From: Pseudomonas sp. MWU15-20650
GTDB lineage: Bacteria; Pseudomonadota; Gammaproteobacteria; Pseudomonadales; Pseudomonadaceae
Assembly (NCBI RefSeq): GCF_023242475.1
Contig: NZ_JALJFG010000008.1
Span: 98,507 to 162,506 of the forward strand
Direction of reading: 5' to 3'
DNA length: 64,000 bases
Below are positions 20,178 through 30,431 of this stretch, in pieces; position 1 is the first letter of the stretch; the number at the start of each line of letters is the position of its first letter. The notes beneath the pieces are model-generated. The model saw only the letters and a program-made list of their open reading frames with translations. It did not search any database and was not told where the DNA came from. The translations under genes and the position numbers were made by a program.

Positions 20178-20849
20178 TCAGTCGTTGAAATCTTCCCAGC
20201 CGCCCATCTGTTTCCAGCGATTGACGATGCCACAGAACAGCTCGGCGGTCTTCTCGGTGTCGTAGCGGGCCGAGTGGGCCTCACGCCCGTCAAAGTCGAT
20301 ACCCGCTGCCTGGCAGGCTTTGGCCAGTACGGTCTGACCATAGGCCAGGCCGGCAAGGGTGGCGGTGTCGAAACTGGAGAACGGGTGAAACGGGTTGCGC
20401 TTCATGTCCAGCCGCGCCACGGCAGCATTCAGGAAGCCCAGGTCAAAGCTGCTGTTATGCCCGACCAGGATCGCGCGTTTGCAGCCATTGGCCTTCAGCG
20501 CCTTGCGCACGCCACGGAAGATATCGGTCAGCGCCGCTTCTTCAGTCACGGCCATGCGCAGCGGATGATCGAGCTTGATCCCGGTGAACTCCAGGGCTGC
20601 GGCTTCAATATTCGCGCCCTCGAACGGCTCGACCCGGAAGAAGTGGGTGTGCTCCGGGAACACAAACCCCTGTTCATCCATGCCGATGGTGGTGGCGGCG
20701 ATTTCCAGCAAGGCGTCGGTGGCGCAATTGAAACCACCGGTTTCTACGTCGATGACAACCGGCAGATAGCCGCGAAACCGCTCGGCCATCGGGTGACGGG
20801 AGCCGCCACCACTGTGCTCGTGTTCGTCGTCGTAATGGTCTTCACTCAC
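20178..20849 (-). CDS. rnt: Ribonuclease T
   Basis: 223-aa DEDD-family 3'-5' exoribonuclease that trims tRNA and rRNA 3' ends. The DEDD residues are visible in [24 protein letters not shown] and the C-terminal [10 protein letters not shown]. The start is a GTG that overlaps the pyrC stop (GTGA), so it is coupled to pyrC. Order pyrC-rnt is as in P. aeruginosa. Confidence 0.94.
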   Translation of the reverse strand: MSEDHYDDEHEHSGGGSRHPMAERFRGYLPVVIDVETGGFNCATDALLEIAATTIGMDEQGFVFPEHTHFFRVEPFEGANIEAAALEFTGIKLDHPLRMAVTEEAALTDIFRGVRKALKANGCKRAILVGHNSSFDLGFLNAAVARLDMKRNPFHPFSSFDTATLAGLAYGQTVLAKACQAAGIDFDGREAHSARYDTEKTAELFCGIVNRWKQMGGWEDFND

Positions 20850-21892
20850 TTGCTTTCCTCCAGCAGGCGCCAGCGCAGTGTTTCACCGGCGCGCAGCGGG
20901 ATAACAGTCAGCTCGCCAAACGGCAGGCTGGCAGGGGCGGTCCAGTCTTCACGAACCAGGGTGATACGGTCGGTATTCGCCGGCAAGCCGTAGAAACGCG
21001 GGCCATTGAGGCTGGCGAAGCCTTCGAGCTTGTCCAGGGCATTGCGCTGGTCAAACGCTTCGGCGTACAACTCGATCGCCGCATAAGCGGTGTAGCAACC
21101 GGCACACCCGCACGCAGCTTCTTTTGCGTGCTGGGCGTGGGGCGCAGAGTCGGTACCGAGGAAGAATTTCGGGTTACCGCTGGTGGCGGCATCCAGCAAC
21201 GCCACCTGGTGTGTATTGCGCTTGAGGATCGGCAGGCAATAGAAATGCGGCCGAATACCCCCCACCAGCATGTGGTTGCGGTTGTAGAGCAGGTGGTGCG
21301 CGGTGATGGTCGCGCCAACATTGGCCGAAGCCTCGGTGACGAACTGCACGGCGTCAGCAGTGGTGATGTGTTCGAACACCACTTTCAGGGTCGGGAACAG
21401 CTCGACCACTCGGCGCATATGTTCATCGATGAAGATTTTCTCGCGATCGAACACGTCCACATCACCACGGGTGACTTCACCGTGGATCAGCAGCGGCATG
21501 CCGACTTCGGCCATGGCTTCGATGGCCGGCAGGATCTTGTCGATACTGGTCACGCCGGAATCGGAGTTGGTGGTCGCGCCCGCCGGGTACAGCTTGGCGG
21601 CGTGCACGAAGCCGCTGGCCTTGGCCTGGCGAATTTCGTCAGGCTGGGTACGGTCGGTGAGGTAGAGCACCATCAACGGTTCGAAGCGGCTGCCGGCCGG
21701 TCTCGCAGCGAGGATACGCTGGCGATAGGCATCGGCTTCTGCGGCATTACGTACCGGAGGTACCAGGTTAGGCATGATGATGGCGCGGCCGAACGTGCGC
21801 GCAACATCGGCCACGGTTTGGGGTAACGCAGCACCATCGCGAAGATGAATATGCCAGTCGTCGGGACGCAGCAGGGTCAGGCGGTCGGACAT
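20846..21892 (-). CDS. pyrC: Dihydroorotase PyrC
   Basis: 348-aa class II dihydroorotase, which cyclises carbamoyl aspartate to dihydroorotate in pyrimidine synthesis. Zinc ligands HIHLRDG, the carboxylated lysine region ([14 protein letters not shown]), and the Asp motif LGTDSAPHA are all intact. The start at the ATG 21890-21892 matches the E. coli N-terminus ([20 protein letters not shown]); in-frame codons upstream to 21952 are not family-like. It is followed by rnt with a 4-base overlap. Confidence 0.95.
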   Translation of the reverse strand: MSDRLTLLRPDDWHIHLRDGAALPQTVADVARTFGRAIIMPNLVPPVRNAAEADAYRQRILAARPAGSRFEPLMVLYLTDRTQPDEIRQAKASGFVHAAKLYPAGATTNSDSGVTSIDKILPAIEAMAEVGMPLLIHGEVTRGDVDVFDREKIFIDEHMRRVVELFPTLKVVFEHITTADAVQFVTEASANVGATITAHHLLYNRNHMLVGGIRPHFYCLPILKRNTHQVALLDAATSGNPKFFLGTDSAPHAQHAKEAACGCAGCYTAYAAIELYAEAFDQRNALDKLEGFASLNGPRFYGLPANTDRITLVREDWTAPASLPFGELTVIPLRAGETLRWRLLEESK

Positions 21893-22048
21893 TGGGAATT
21901 CCAGGCGGGTCAATCTGGTGGGAATGCTACCGGAAAAGACACTTGCAGGCACTCGCTATCAAGTTTTGCAGGATGCAACCGATAGCCTTTCGTATGCCTT
22001 ATCGATGTATGACGCTTTGAAGTGTTGTAGAAACCAGTGGAGCCTCCC

Positions 22049-22957
22049 GTGCGCCAGCATTATCTAGCCCTGCTCAGTGTGTTCGCCAGCCTGCCTGCGA
22101 TGGCCCTCACGTTCCAGACACGTCTGGAGAATATTGAGTGGAAGGTAGAAGGCGACCAGTTCGAGTGCCGCCTGACCCAGCCGATCACCGATTTCGGTTC
22201 AGGGGAATTCGTGCGCCGGGCCGGCGAGCAGGCGACATTTCGTCTGAAAGCCTACAGCGGCTCTCTGGGTGCGGGGTCGGCGACCTTATTGGCTGCCGCG
22301 GCCCCCTGGCAGCCAGGCCGAGGTGATATCAACCTCGGCGCCGTACGTGCAGGCAGTGGTGACGTACTGTTCAACAGCTCCCAGGCCCAGGCCGGGCGTC
22401 TGTTCACCGGGTTGCTCGAAGGGCGCAGCCCGACCGTACGGCATTACGGGCGAGAGGGCGGTTACTCGGAAATTCGCCTGCTGCCGGTGAAATTCAACAA
22501 GGCATACAACGACTATCAGGTGTGCACCACCAAGCTGCTGTCGATGAATTACGACCAGGTCAAACAGACGGAAGTCGGGTTCCCCGGTGGCGGCATTGAG
22601 CTCGACGCGGCTGCCAAGAAGAAGTTGTCGGTGATTCTCGCGTTCATGAAAGCCGACCCTACGGTCAACCATATCGAGTTGAATGGTCATTCGGACAATA
22701 GTGGTAACCGCCTGACTAACCGCGACGTCTCACGCCGCCGCGCCCTGGCGGTGATGGATTACTTCAAGGCCAACGGCATCCAGGAGTCGCAGATCACGAT
22801 GCGTTTCCATGGAGAGAGCTATCCATTGGCACCCAACACCAACGCCGCCAACCGCGCGCGCAACCGTCGCGTGAATATCCAGCTTGAACGGGTGGCGGCC
22901 CCCGAGAAACCGGCGCCCCAGGCCACCGGCCCAAGCAACCCGGCGCATACGTCATAA
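22049..22957 (+). CDS. motY: MotY-like sodium/flagellar stator-associated OmpA-family protein
   Basis: 302-aa exported protein. A signal peptide of about 19 residues ends at PAMA. A beta-rich MotY N-terminal domain (about 20-155) precedes a C-terminal OmpA-like peptidoglycan-binding domain (about 160-285, motif NGHSDNSGNRLTNRDVSRRR). MotY forms the T-ring that stabilises the MotCD/MotAB stator in Pseudomonas and Vibrio. The GTG at 22049 is chosen because GGAG sits 6 bases before it; the GTG at 22037 overlaps that site. It lies between pyrC (divergent) and argG. Confidence 0.85.
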   Translation: MRQHYLALLSVFASLPAMALTFQTRLENIEWKVEGDQFECRLTQPITDFGSGEFVRRAGEQATFRLKAYSGSLGAGSATLLAAAAPWQPGRGDINLGAVRAGSGDVLFNSSQAQAGRLFTGLLEGRSPTVRHYGREGGYSEIRLLPVKFNKAYNDYQVCTTKLLSMNYDQVKQTEVGFPGGGIELDAAAKKKLSVILAFMKADPTVNHIELNGHSDNSGNRLTNRDVSRRRALAVMDYFKANGIQESQITMRFHGESYPLAPNTNAANRARNRRVNIQLERVAAPEKPAPQATGPSNPAHTS

Positions 22958-23086
22958 CGTGCGACCATCGGTCGCCCACTCGACATAATCTGTCGCTTTA
23001 TCTTCATTTGCTGTCGCGCCTCTGTAATTTCATGGTTTTGGTCGGTAGAATCGACGCCTTTCCGTACAACCCCGTGGAGTGATGGC

Positions 23087-24304
23087 ATGGCCGACGTAAA
23101 CAAGGTCGTTCTCGCGTATTCCGGCGGCCTGGACACTTCGGTGATCCTCAAGTGGCTGCAGGATACTTATAACTGTGAAGTGGTGACCTTCACCGCTGAC
23201 CTGGGTCAGGGCGAAGAGGTCGAACCTGCACGTGCCAAGGCGCAAGCCATGGGCGTGAAAGAGATCTACATTGATGACCTGCGCGAAGAGTTCGTCCGCG
23301 ATTTCGTCTTCCCGATGTTTCGCGCCAACACCGTCTACGAAGGTGAGTACCTGCTGGGTACCTCCATCGCGCGTCCGCTGATCGCCAAGCGCCTGATCGA
23401 AATCGCCAACGAAACCGGTGCAGATGCCATTTCCCATGGCGCCACTGGCAAAGGCAATGACCAGGTGCGTTTCGAGCTGGGTGCCTATGCACTCAAGCCT
23501 GGCGTGAAAGTGATCGCGCCTTGGCGTGAGTGGGACCTGCTGTCACGTGAAAAACTGATGGATTACGCTGAAAAGCACGCCATCCCGATCGAGCGTCACG
23601 GTAAGAAGAAGTCCCCGTACTCGATGGATGCCAATCTGCTGCACATCTCCTATGAAGGCGGCGTGCTGGAAGACACCTGGACCGAGCATGAAGAAGACAT
23701 GTGGCGTTGGACCGTCTCCCCGGAGAACGCACCCGACAAGCCGCAATACCTTGAGCTGACCTACCGTAATGGCGATATCGTCGCGCTGGACGGCGTCGAA
23801 ATGACACCGGCCACCGTACTGGCGACCCTGAATCGTATCGGCGGCGAACATGGTATCGGCCGTCTCGACATCGTCGAGAACCGTTATGTGGGCATGAAGT
23901 CCCGTGGCTGCTATGAAACTCCAGGCGGCACTATCATGCTGCGCGCCCACCGTGCGATCGAGTCCATCACCCTGGACCGTGAAGTCGCTCACCTTAAAGA
24001 CGAGCTGATGCCCAAGTACGCCAGCCTGATCTACACCGGTTACTGGTGGAGCCCTGAGCGCCTGATGCTGCAACAGATGATCGACGCGTCCCAGGCCCAT
24101 GTGAACGGTGTCGTACGCCTGAAGCTGTACAAGGGCAACGTGATCGTCACCGGCCGCAAGTCCGATGATTCGTTGTTCGACGCCAACATCGCCACCTTTG
24201 AAGAGGACGGCGGTGCTTACAACCAGGCGGATGCGGCGGGCTTTATCAAGCTCAATGCACTGCGCATGCGTATCGCTGCCAACAAGGGTCGCTCGTTGTT
24301 CTGA
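23087..24304 (+). CDS. argG: Argininosuccinate synthase ArgG
   Basis: 405-aa enzyme that condenses citrulline and aspartate with ATP. N-terminal PP-loop AYSGGLDTS (about residues 9-17), and motifs [12 protein letters not shown] and [17 protein letters not shown] are intact. It uses citrulline made by ArgF (this window). A GGAG site lies 7 bases upstream of the ATG. It is monocistronic with a strong terminator. Confidence 0.97.
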   Translation: MADVNKVVLAYSGGLDTSVILKWLQDTYNCEVVTFTADLGQGEEVEPARAKAQAMGVKEIYIDDLREEFVRDFVFPMFRANTVYEGEYLLGTSIARPLIAKRLIEIANETGADAISHGATGKGNDQVRFELGAYALKPGVKVIAPWREWDLLSREKLMDYAEKHAIPIERHGKKKSPYSMDANLLHISYEGGVLEDTWTEHEEDMWRWTVSPENAPDKPQYLELTYRNGDIVALDGVEMTPATVLATLNRIGGEHGIGRLDIVENRYVGMKSRGCYETPGGTIMLRAHRAIESITLDREVAHLKDELMPKYASLIYTGYWWSPERLMLQQMIDASQAHVNGVVRLKLYKGNVIVTGRKSDDSLFDANIATFEEDGGAYNQADAAGFIKLNALRMRIAANKGRSLF

Positions 24305-24320
24305 GTGTTGCCCGTATTGT

Positions 24321-24356
24321 AAAAAATGGCCCCTTGTTCAGGGGCCATTTTTTTTA
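24321..24356 (+). terminator. Terminator of argG
   Basis: Stem AAAATGGCCCC / GGGGCCATTTT with T8 on the plus strand, 17 bases past argG. Confidence 0.93.
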
Positions 24357-24516
24357 CCTGAATAAAGGCGCGTAAACATCAAGCGGATGTATGACGTTTA
24401 CCGATGTTTAGCGCATGTTTAAGTTATTTTTGTGAAAGTTTTAACCGGTGTTGTTTCGAGAACAGGTCTTTTGTTTTTTACGAGGAATTAATTTTTACAT
24501 CTGAGTAGGAACCATG

Positions 24517-24579
24517 TCCTACAGAATATTCACTCATATAAGCGAAAAGGATATGTGAATTGTTGAAAATTCTGTAGGA
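24517..24579 (+). other. Long RNA hairpin in AT-rich leader
   Basis: An outer 11-bp perfect stem (TCCTACAGAAT at 24517-24527 with ATTCTGTAGGA at 24569-24579) encloses an inner stem (ATTCAC-TC-ATAT with ATAT-GTGAAT, 24528-24560) around an 11-base loop. The right arm ends in AGGA, a ribosome site for the ATG at 24587. The 630-base region between argG and the regulator at 24939 is much more AT-rich than its surroundings. Confidence 0.6.
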
Positions 24580-24586
24580 ATTATGG

Positions 24587-24889
24587 ATGCGTATAAATAT
24601 GTTAAATGGAACTAAAGAAAACGGGATTTCGTCACCGTCTCCCAGGCTTAACAGCGACAAACAAGGGATCTTTCCTGAAAGACCTGTGCGGTACGTTTAC
24701 CTTTCATGGCTTATGCCGAGGATAATTCACTCAAAATATTTGCAGGCCAGGAAAGGTCTGAAAGGTCCCATAGAGCCACATGCATCTAAGTTGGCGAGTT
24801 TTTGTAGGTTAATTCCTATCTTGTTGTGGGGTGGGTCTCTGTCTGCTGTTGCTCGGGGGGGAGCTCTATGCCAACTATTAAGCGACTAG
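24587..24889 (+). CDS. Hypothetical 100-aa protein
   Basis: An open frame of 100 codons with an ATG and an AGGA site at 7 bases spacing, directly after the hairpin. The product is basic with one hydrophobic stretch near residues 70-85 (CRLIPILLWGGSLSAVA). I do not recognise it, and its codon use is unlike its neighbours. It may be a real but unusual gene, or chance open frame in a regulatory leader of the downstream response regulator. Confidence 0.3.
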   Translation: MRINMLNGTKENGISSPSPRLNSDKQGIFPERPVRYVYLSWLMPRIIHSKYLQARKGLKGPIEPHASKLASFCRLIPILLWGGSLSAVARGGALCQLLSD

Positions 24890-24938
24890 GCTATTGTGCT
24901 TGCTCTAAATAATTCGAACAGCGAAATTGGACTTTCTC

Positions 24939-25571
24939 ATGAATAAAGTGCTGATCGTGGATGATCATCCCGTCATTCGTCTTGCTGTGCGCATGCTAAT
25001 GGAGCGTCATGGTTATGAGGTCGTTGCCGAGACTGATAACGGTGTCGATGCGTTGCAACTTGCACGGGAACATATGCCGGACATTGTCATACTGGATATC
25101 GGAATCCCGAAACTCGATGGCCTGGAAGTTATTTGTCGGCTGGCCTCAACCAAACAAGCCGTGTCGTTCAAGGTGCTGGTGCTGACCTCACAGGCTCCTG
25201 GCCATTTTTCCATGCGCTGCATGCAGGCGGGAGCGGCGGGCTATGTATGCAAGCAGCAGGACCTGACCGAGTTGTTGAGTGCCATCAAGGCGGTCCTCTC
25301 CGGTTACAGCTACTTCCCGAACCAGGCGCTGAACTCGGTGCGCTCAACCATGGGTAACGCCAGCGAAGCCGACATGGTCGAACGCTTGTCGGGCCGAGAG
25401 ATGATGGTGCTGCAACAGCTGGCCCGTGGCAAAACCAACAAGGAGATCGCCGACGGTATGTTCCTCAGTAACAAAACCGTCAGCACCTACAAGACTCGCC
25501 TGCTACTGAAACTCAATGCCCGTTCCCTCGTTGACTTGATCGAGCTGGCTCAACGCAACGGTCTGGTATAA
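24939..25571 (+). CDS. NarL/LuxR-family response regulator (BvgA/EvgA-like)
   Basis: 210-aa two-component regulator. Receiver domain (about 1-120) with acidic pair DD near residues 8-9, phosphoacceptor Asp in VILDIGIPKLDG (about residue 54) and Lys in VCKQQD. LuxR-type helix-turn-helix at about 145-205 (LSGREMMVLQQLARGKTNKE). No histidine kinase is adjacent, so it is an orphan or is served by a distant hybrid kinase. It resembles the BvgA/EvgA/RocA1 group. The ATG at 24939 begins the receiver fold; an upstream TTG adds only four residues. It is preceded by the AT-rich leader. Confidence 0.85.
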   Translation: MNKVLIVDDHPVIRLAVRMLMERHGYEVVAETDNGVDALQLAREHMPDIVILDIGIPKLDGLEVICRLASTKQAVSFKVLVLTSQAPGHFSMRCMQAGAAGYVCKQQDLTELLSAIKAVLSGYSYFPNQALNSVRSTMGNASEADMVERLSGREMMVLQQLARGKTNKEIADGMFLSNKTVSTYKTRLLLKLNARSLVDLIELAQRNGLV

Positions 25572-25613
25572 AGGCCGGCGCTCCACCGCTTGAACGCCCG
25601 TGTAACCGGCAGA

Positions 25614-25641
25614 AAAAAGCCTCCGTCAGGAGGCTTCCGGT
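25614..25641 (-). terminator. Terminator of the 59-aa gene
   Basis: Stem AAGCCTCC / GGAGGCTT with loop GTCA, T6 on the minus strand, 15 bases past the small gene; it may also serve the plus-strand regulator weakly. Confidence 0.75.
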
Positions 25642-25655
25642 CATCAGCGACCCGA

Positions 25656-25835
25656 TTAGAGATCGAAGTCGTAATCGGCCAGCTGTTTTTGCAAGCGTCG
25701 CTCTTCCAGAAGATTGTCGATAGTGCGGCGTTTGCTCAAATTGGTCTTGGCCACCTCTACAACAGGGGCTTCCCCATCGTCATCCGACTCAACGAGGTCG
25801 TCTTCTACATCCAGTTGTTCTTTGCCAGTGCTCAT
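25656..25835 (-). CDS. Conserved 59-aa acidic protein (PA3496-like)
   Basis: A short gene: ATG at 25833-25835, TAA at 25656-25658. The product starts MSTGKEQLDVEDDLVESDDD and ends LADYDFDL. The N-terminal third is strongly acidic; the middle (SKRRTIDNLLEERRLQKQL) is a basic/amphipathic helix. A protein of this size and place (next to nth) exists in P. aeruginosa as PA3496; its function is unknown. GGAG precedes the start by 9 bases. It has its own terminator. Confidence 0.82.
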   Translation of the reverse strand: MSTGKEQLDVEDDLVESDDDGEAPVVEVAKTNLSKRRTIDNLLEERRLQKQLADYDFDL

Positions 25836-25942
25836 ACGGTTAACTCCAGGCTAAGACTGCCGTTGGCGCCCCTTATAACGATATTCCATGAGTGGGTAAA
25901 AAAGATTTTTTCAATCGACTGATGAAAAAAATCAATGAACAC

Positions 25943-26581
25943 TCAATCGTCAGACGTCTTGTCCTTGTATTCACACAGATCTTCGATACGGCAGCTGCCA
26001 CAGCGAGGCTTGCGTGCCTGGCAAACGTAGCGACCGTGAAGGATCAGCCAGTGATGAGCGTCGAGCAAATATGGCTTGGGTACGAACTTCATCAATTGCT
26101 TTTCCACCTCGACCACGTTCTTGCCGCGTGCAATACCGGTTCGGTTGCTGACACGGAAAATGTGCGTGTCCACCGCCATGGTCAACTGCCGGAATGCGGT
26201 GTTGAGCACAACGTTAGCGGTCTTGCGGCCCACACCGGGCAACGCCTCAAGGGCTTCACGGGTTTGCGGTACCTCGCCATCGTGCAACTCGACCAGCAGG
26301 CGGCAGGTCTCGATAACGTTCTTGGCCTTGCTGTTGTACAGGCCGATGGTCTTGATGTATTCGGACAAGCCTTCCACACCCAGGGCATAAATCGCCGCGG
26401 GCGTATTCGCCACGGGATATAACTTGGCGGTGGCCTTGTTGACGCCAACGTCAGTGGATTGGGCCGACAGGATCACCGCAATCAGCAACTCGAATGGCGA
26501 GGAGTAGGCCAGTTCAGTTTTAGGTTCCGGATTGTCTTCGTGAAGCCTACGGAAAATTTCCAGACGTTTTGCGGCGTTCAT
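25943..26581 (-). CDS. nth: Endonuclease III
   Basis: 212-aa bifunctional DNA glycosylase/AP lyase for oxidised pyrimidines. Helix-hairpin-helix with the catalytic lysine (LPGVGRKTANVVL, Lys near 120), catalytic Asp in VDTHIFRVSNR, and the 4Fe-4S loop C-x6-C-x2-C-x5-C at the C-terminus are intact. It lies 193 bases after an RnfB-like gene in the same direction. In P. aeruginosa nth ends the rnfABCDGE operon; here the other rnf genes are missing. Confidence 0.96.
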   Translation of the reverse strand: MNAAKRLEIFRRLHEDNPEPKTELAYSSPFELLIAVILSAQSTDVGVNKATAKLYPVANTPAAIYALGVEGLSEYIKTIGLYNSKAKNVIETCRLLVELHDGEVPQTREALEALPGVGRKTANVVLNTAFRQLTMAVDTHIFRVSNRTGIARGKNVVEVEKQLMKFVPKPYLLDAHHWLILHGRYVCQARKPRCGSCRIEDLCEYKDKTSDD

Positions 26582-26774
26582 GGGGCGAATGGTTCCTTGC
26601 TGGCGGTCAGCGTGATTTCGAAAAAAGGGTCCAACAATCCAGGCAGGATAAACCCGACAGGCTCCAATAGGGTGGCTGTAGTGTCGCGTAACAACCTCTG
26701 GCTTATACAGCCGTCACCTCGCCCGCCTGCCCGCCGGTGGCTCCAGCAAGGCACGCGCCAACGCTTTTTGTGGA

Positions 26775-27938
26775 TCAGTCATCGAGGTAGGCGTCCACCT
26801 GTCGCTGCGCATCTTCCAGTTTGCGTTGCGCGGCGTTCAGTTCATCTGCGCTGACGCCCAGTTGGCGTTGTAATTTGCTGACATCGGCACGAGCGTAGGC
26901 CACGGCAGTTTTCAATTGGCGCAGTTGGCTGTCGATGGGCCGTTTTTCCGACCGTTGCAAATCCGGTCGAGGCTGCTCTGAAAGGGCCTCGGCGTCATGC
27001 AGGGTTTGCTCGGCGGCCATCAGCGCAGCCCTCAAGGTTGCCAGATGCTGTTCGTCAGTGTTCTGTTCCTGAGCTTTTTTCAACTCGGCGCGACGCATGG
27101 CCAACTGAATCTTGGCACGTTTGAGTTCCGGGTCTTTAGGTGTCGAGGGCGCAGGGGGGCTGTTCACTTCAAGCGTAGCGAGTGCCTGCTCTGCCGCTTC
27201 AAACTGTTGTTGCAAGATGATCAGTTGTGACTGTTGTTCAAAGGTCGGTGGATGACCAAACGCCTTCAAGGACTTATGTAATTGGGCGCGGCTCATCGCG
27301 ACATTGATTTTGGCTTTCTTGACCGCTGCATCCCGAGCAACCTGATCGTTGTCAGCGGGTGGCACTTGCACCGGCGCCGAGCGCTTGGCCCGTGCCAGGC
27401 GTTCAGCTAGCCTGTGGGCCTCTTCCCGTTGCAGGCGCGCGTTGCGGTGTTCATAACGCCGCCGTGCACGGTCGCGCTTGAGGCCACGTTCATGGCGCTC
27501 GTGATCGTTGGTTGCCAGGCCACCCACAATTGGCAGCACGCTGGCCAGGGGGCGCATTTCAATGCAGTCAACAGGGCAGGGGGCGACACACAGGTCGCAA
27601 CCGGTGCACTCATCAATAATGACCGTGTGCATCAACTTGGCGGCGCCCACAATGGCATCCACCGGGCAAGCCTGAATGCATTTGGTGCAACCGATGCATT
27701 CTGCTTCACGGATATAGGCGACCTGGGCCGGGGCTTCGCCACGACTGGCGTCCAACTCCAACACGGGGACGCAGAGCAACTGCGCAAGCCCCGCGATGGT
27801 CTCCTGACCGCCCGGCGGGCACTTGTTGATTGCCTCGCCTTGAGCGATGCCCTCGGCGTAGGGCTTGCAGCCCGGGTGCCCGCACTTGCCGCATTGAGTC
27901 TGCGGCAGCAGCGCGTCGATACGTTGAATCAGGTTCAT
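26775..27938 (-). CDS. rnfB: RnfB/RsxB-like polyferredoxin with coiled-coil C-terminal extension
   Basis: 387-aa protein. The first 44 residues carry a Cys cluster of the RnfB type ([15 protein letters not shown]), then two 4Fe-4S motifs ([12 protein letters not shown] and [12 protein letters not shown], about residues 85-135). The rest (about 160-387) is charged, Ala/Gln-rich and predicted coiled coil. The start [15 protein letters not shown] lacks the N-terminal membrane anchor typical of RnfB. The ATG at 27936-27938 begins the domain; the open frame runs further upstream to 28124 but without RnfB similarity. It precedes nth. No RnfA, C, D, E or G is in the window, so its redox partner is unknown. 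Confidence 0.8.
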   Translation of the reverse strand: MNLIQRIDALLPQTQCGKCGHPGCKPYAEGIAQGEAINKCPPGGQETIAGLAQLLCVPVLELDASRGEAPAQVAYIREAECIGCTKCIQACPVDAIVGAAKLMHTVIIDECTGCDLCVAPCPVDCIEMRPLASVLPIVGGLATNDHERHERGLKRDRARRRYEHRNARLQREEAHRLAERLARAKRSAPVQVPPADNDQVARDAAVKKAKINVAMSRAQLHKSLKAFGHPPTFEQQSQLIILQQQFEAAEQALATLEVNSPPAPSTPKDPELKRAKIQLAMRRAELKKAQEQNTDEQHLATLRAALMAAEQTLHDAEALSEQPRPDLQRSEKRPIDSQLRQLKTAVAYARADVSKLQRQLGVSADELNAAQRKLEDAQRQVDAYLDD

Positions 27939-28169
27939 GCTTTGATCATTGTGTTGAAGCCCGGAAGCGCCGTCGCCATCGGTACGCGGGTGACCCTTCC
28001 CAAGGCATGCCAATGCGAGCGGGCACCACACGTCGGCACCGAGGCTACAACCGGCGGTATCTGCAGCACGAGGCTGCTGATGAGGGGAAGGAACATATCG
28101 GTCATGGGCATGCCGGTTAAACAAACAGGGCCTGATTATCCGGCAAGCAAGAAAGGGGTACTAGCTGAA

Positions 28170-28197
28170 AAGCCCTGTCGCTGAAACGACAGGGCTG
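28170..28197 (-). terminator. Terminator of metG
   Basis: Stem AGCCCTGTCG / CGACAGGGCT with loop CTGAAA and a short T-run on the minus strand, 11 bases past metG. Confidence 0.75.
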
Positions 28198-28207
28198 TCT
28201 TGCAGGT

Positions 28208-30259
28208 TTACTTGATGCGCTGACCCGGCTTGGCGCCGCTGTCCGGGCTCAGCAGGTAGATTTCCTCACCGCCAGGACCGGCCGCCATCACCATGCCTTC
28301 GGAGATGCCGAACTTCATTTTCCGTGGCTTGAGGTTGGCGATCATCATGGTCAGGCGGCCATCGAGCTTGGACGGGTCCGGATAAGCGCTCTTGATGCCG
28401 GAGAATACATTGCGCTGCTCGCCACCCAGGTCCAGTGTCAGGCGCAGCAGTTTGTCGGCGCCCTCCACGGCTTCGGCCTTGACGATCAGCGCGACACGCA
28501 GGTCTACGGCGGCAAAGGCGTCGAAATCGATTTCGGCAGAGATCGGATCTTTCTCCAGCTCACCATTGCCCGCTGGTGCAGTTGAGCCGGTATCGGTCTG
28601 GCTGGCAACCAGGTCTTCTTTCGACGCGTCTGTCATGGCCTGGACCTTCACTGGGTCGATACGGGTCATCAATGGCTTGAACTCATTCAATTGATGGTTG
28701 CTGAGCAGTGTGGCGTGGTCGTTCCAGGTCAACGGCGCAACATTGAGGAATGCCTCGGCATCAGCGGCCAGCAACGGCAGCACCGGCTTGAGGAAGATCA
28801 CCAACTGGCGGAACAGGTTGATGCCCGTGGCACAGATCGCCTGGACTTCAGCCTGCTTGCCGTCCTGCTTGTTCAGCGACCACGGCGCCTTGTCGGCGAT
28901 CCAGGCGTTGGCACGGTCGGCCAGGCCCATGATCTCGCGCATGGCACGGGCAAAATCGCGGGCTTCATAGGCATCGGCGATGCTGGGGGCGGCGGCCAGG
29001 AACGCTTCGGTCAGTTCCGGCGCGGCGTTTTCCGCCACCAGTACACCGGCGTTGCCCTTGTGGATAAACCCGGCGCAACGGCTGGCGATGTTAACGACTT
29101 TGCCGACCAGGTCCGAGTTGACCTTCTGTACGAAGTCTTCCAGATTCAGGTCGAGGTCGTCGACGCCACGACCCAGCTTGGAGGCATAGTAATAGCGCAG
29201 GTATTCCGGCGACAGGTGGTCCAGGTAGGTGCGCGCCTTGATAAAGGTGCCACGGGACTTGGACATTTTCTGCCCGTTGACCGTCAGGTAGCCGTGTACG
29301 GCAATGCCGGTCGGCTTGCGGTAGCCCGAACCTTCGAGCATTGCCGGCCAGAACAGGGCGTGGAAGTTGACGATGTCCTTGCCGATGAAGTGGTACAGCT
29401 CGGCGGTGGAGTCCTTGGCCCAGAACGCGTCGAAGTCCAACTCCGGCGTGCGGTCGCAGAGGTTCTTGAAGCTGGCCATGTAGCCGATTGGCGCGTCCAG
29501 CCATACGTAGAAGTACTTGCCAGGCTCGCCCGGGATTTCAAAACCGAAGTACGGCGCATCGCGGGAGATGTCCCACTGTTGCAGGCCGGCGTCCAGCCAT
29601 TCGGCAATCTTGTTGGCCACGGCGTCCTGCAGGGTGCCGCTGCGGGTCCAGGTTTGCAGCATCTGCTGAAAATCGGGGAGCTTGAAGAAGAAGTGCTGGG
29701 AGTCCTTCAACACCGGAATGGCGCCGGAGATGGCCGAGCGTGGGTTCTTCAGGTCAGTCGGTGCGTAGGTGGCACCGCATTTCTCGCAGTTGTCGCCGTA
29801 CTGGTCTTCAGTGCCGCATTTCGGGCAGGTGCCCTTGATGAAGCGGTCGGCCAGGAACATTTTCTTTTCCGGGTCGAAATACTGGGTGATCGAGCGCGTG
29901 GCAATGTGCCCGGCGTCTTTGAGGCGCAGGTAGATCTGGCTCGACAGTTCGCGGTTTTCTTCGGAATGGGTCGAGTGGAAGTTGTCGAAATCCACCAGGA
30001 ACTCGGCAAAGTCGGCGCTGTGTTCAGCCTGCACATTGGCGATCAGTTGTTCCGGGGTGATCCCTTCCTTTTCGGCGCGCAACATGATGGCCGAACCGTG
30101 GGCGTCGTCCGCGCAGACATAGATGCATTGATTGCCGCGATGCTTCTGGAAGCGCACCCACATATCGGTCTGGATGTACTCAAGCATATGGCCAAGATGG
30201 ATGGAACCATTGGCATAGGGCAGGGCGCTGGTGACGAGGATCTTGCGTGGCTCGGACAT
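28208..30259 (-). CDS. metG: Methionyl-tRNA synthetase
   Basis: 683-aa class I synthetase. The HIGH-like motif HLGHM (about residue 22), zinc knuckle (CPKCG, CEKCG, about 145-162) and KMSKS loop (about 335) are present. A C-terminal EMAP-II-like tRNA-binding domain follows at about 575-683. It charges tRNA(Met). It is divergent from mrp, as in P. aeruginosa. Confidence 0.97.
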   Translation of the reverse strand: MSEPRKILVTSALPYANGSIHLGHMLEYIQTDMWVRFQKHRGNQCIYVCADDAHGSAIMLRAEKEGITPEQLIANVQAEHSADFAEFLVDFDNFHSTHSEENRELSSQIYLRLKDAGHIATRSITQYFDPEKKMFLADRFIKGTCPKCGTEDQYGDNCEKCGATYAPTDLKNPRSAISGAIPVLKDSQHFFFKLPDFQQMLQTWTRSGTLQDAVANKIAEWLDAGLQQWDISRDAPYFGFEIPGEPGKYFYVWLDAPIGYMASFKNLCDRTPELDFDAFWAKDSTAELYHFIGKDIVNFHALFWPAMLEGSGYRKPTGIAVHGYLTVNGQKMSKSRGTFIKARTYLDHLSPEYLRYYYASKLGRGVDDLDLNLEDFVQKVNSDLVGKVVNIASRCAGFIHKGNAGVLVAENAAPELTEAFLAAAPSIADAYEARDFARAMREIMGLADRANAWIADKAPWSLNKQDGKQAEVQAICATGINLFRQLVIFLKPVLPLLAADAEAFLNVAPLTWNDHATLLSNHQLNEFKPLMTRIDPVKVQAMTDASKEDLVASQTDTGSTAPAGNGELEKDPISAEIDFDAFAAVDLRVALIVKAEAVEGADKLLRLTLDLGGEQRNVFSGIKSAYPDPSKLDGRLTMMIANLKPRKMKFGISEGMVMAAGPGGEEIYLLSPDSGAKPGQRIK

Positions 30260-30431
30260 GGGGCTCGGCTACTTGATGAAACGGAGGTCGGCCACTATAA
30301 AGCGCCGGGAAATATATTTCACCCCGTGGCGCTGTTTCTGAATCTTCCCGAGCCTCGAAAGCATGCCGTTGGGCGGCCGGAACGGTTAGGATAGCCGCCT
30401 GTTTCAGTCAGTCTTTTTTCGGGAGTAGCCC

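Noticed and set aside
26582..26774. Possible remnants of rnfC/D/G/E between rnfB and nth
   Set aside because: Only 193 bases with no frame resembling Rnf subunits; the genes are absent, not decayed.
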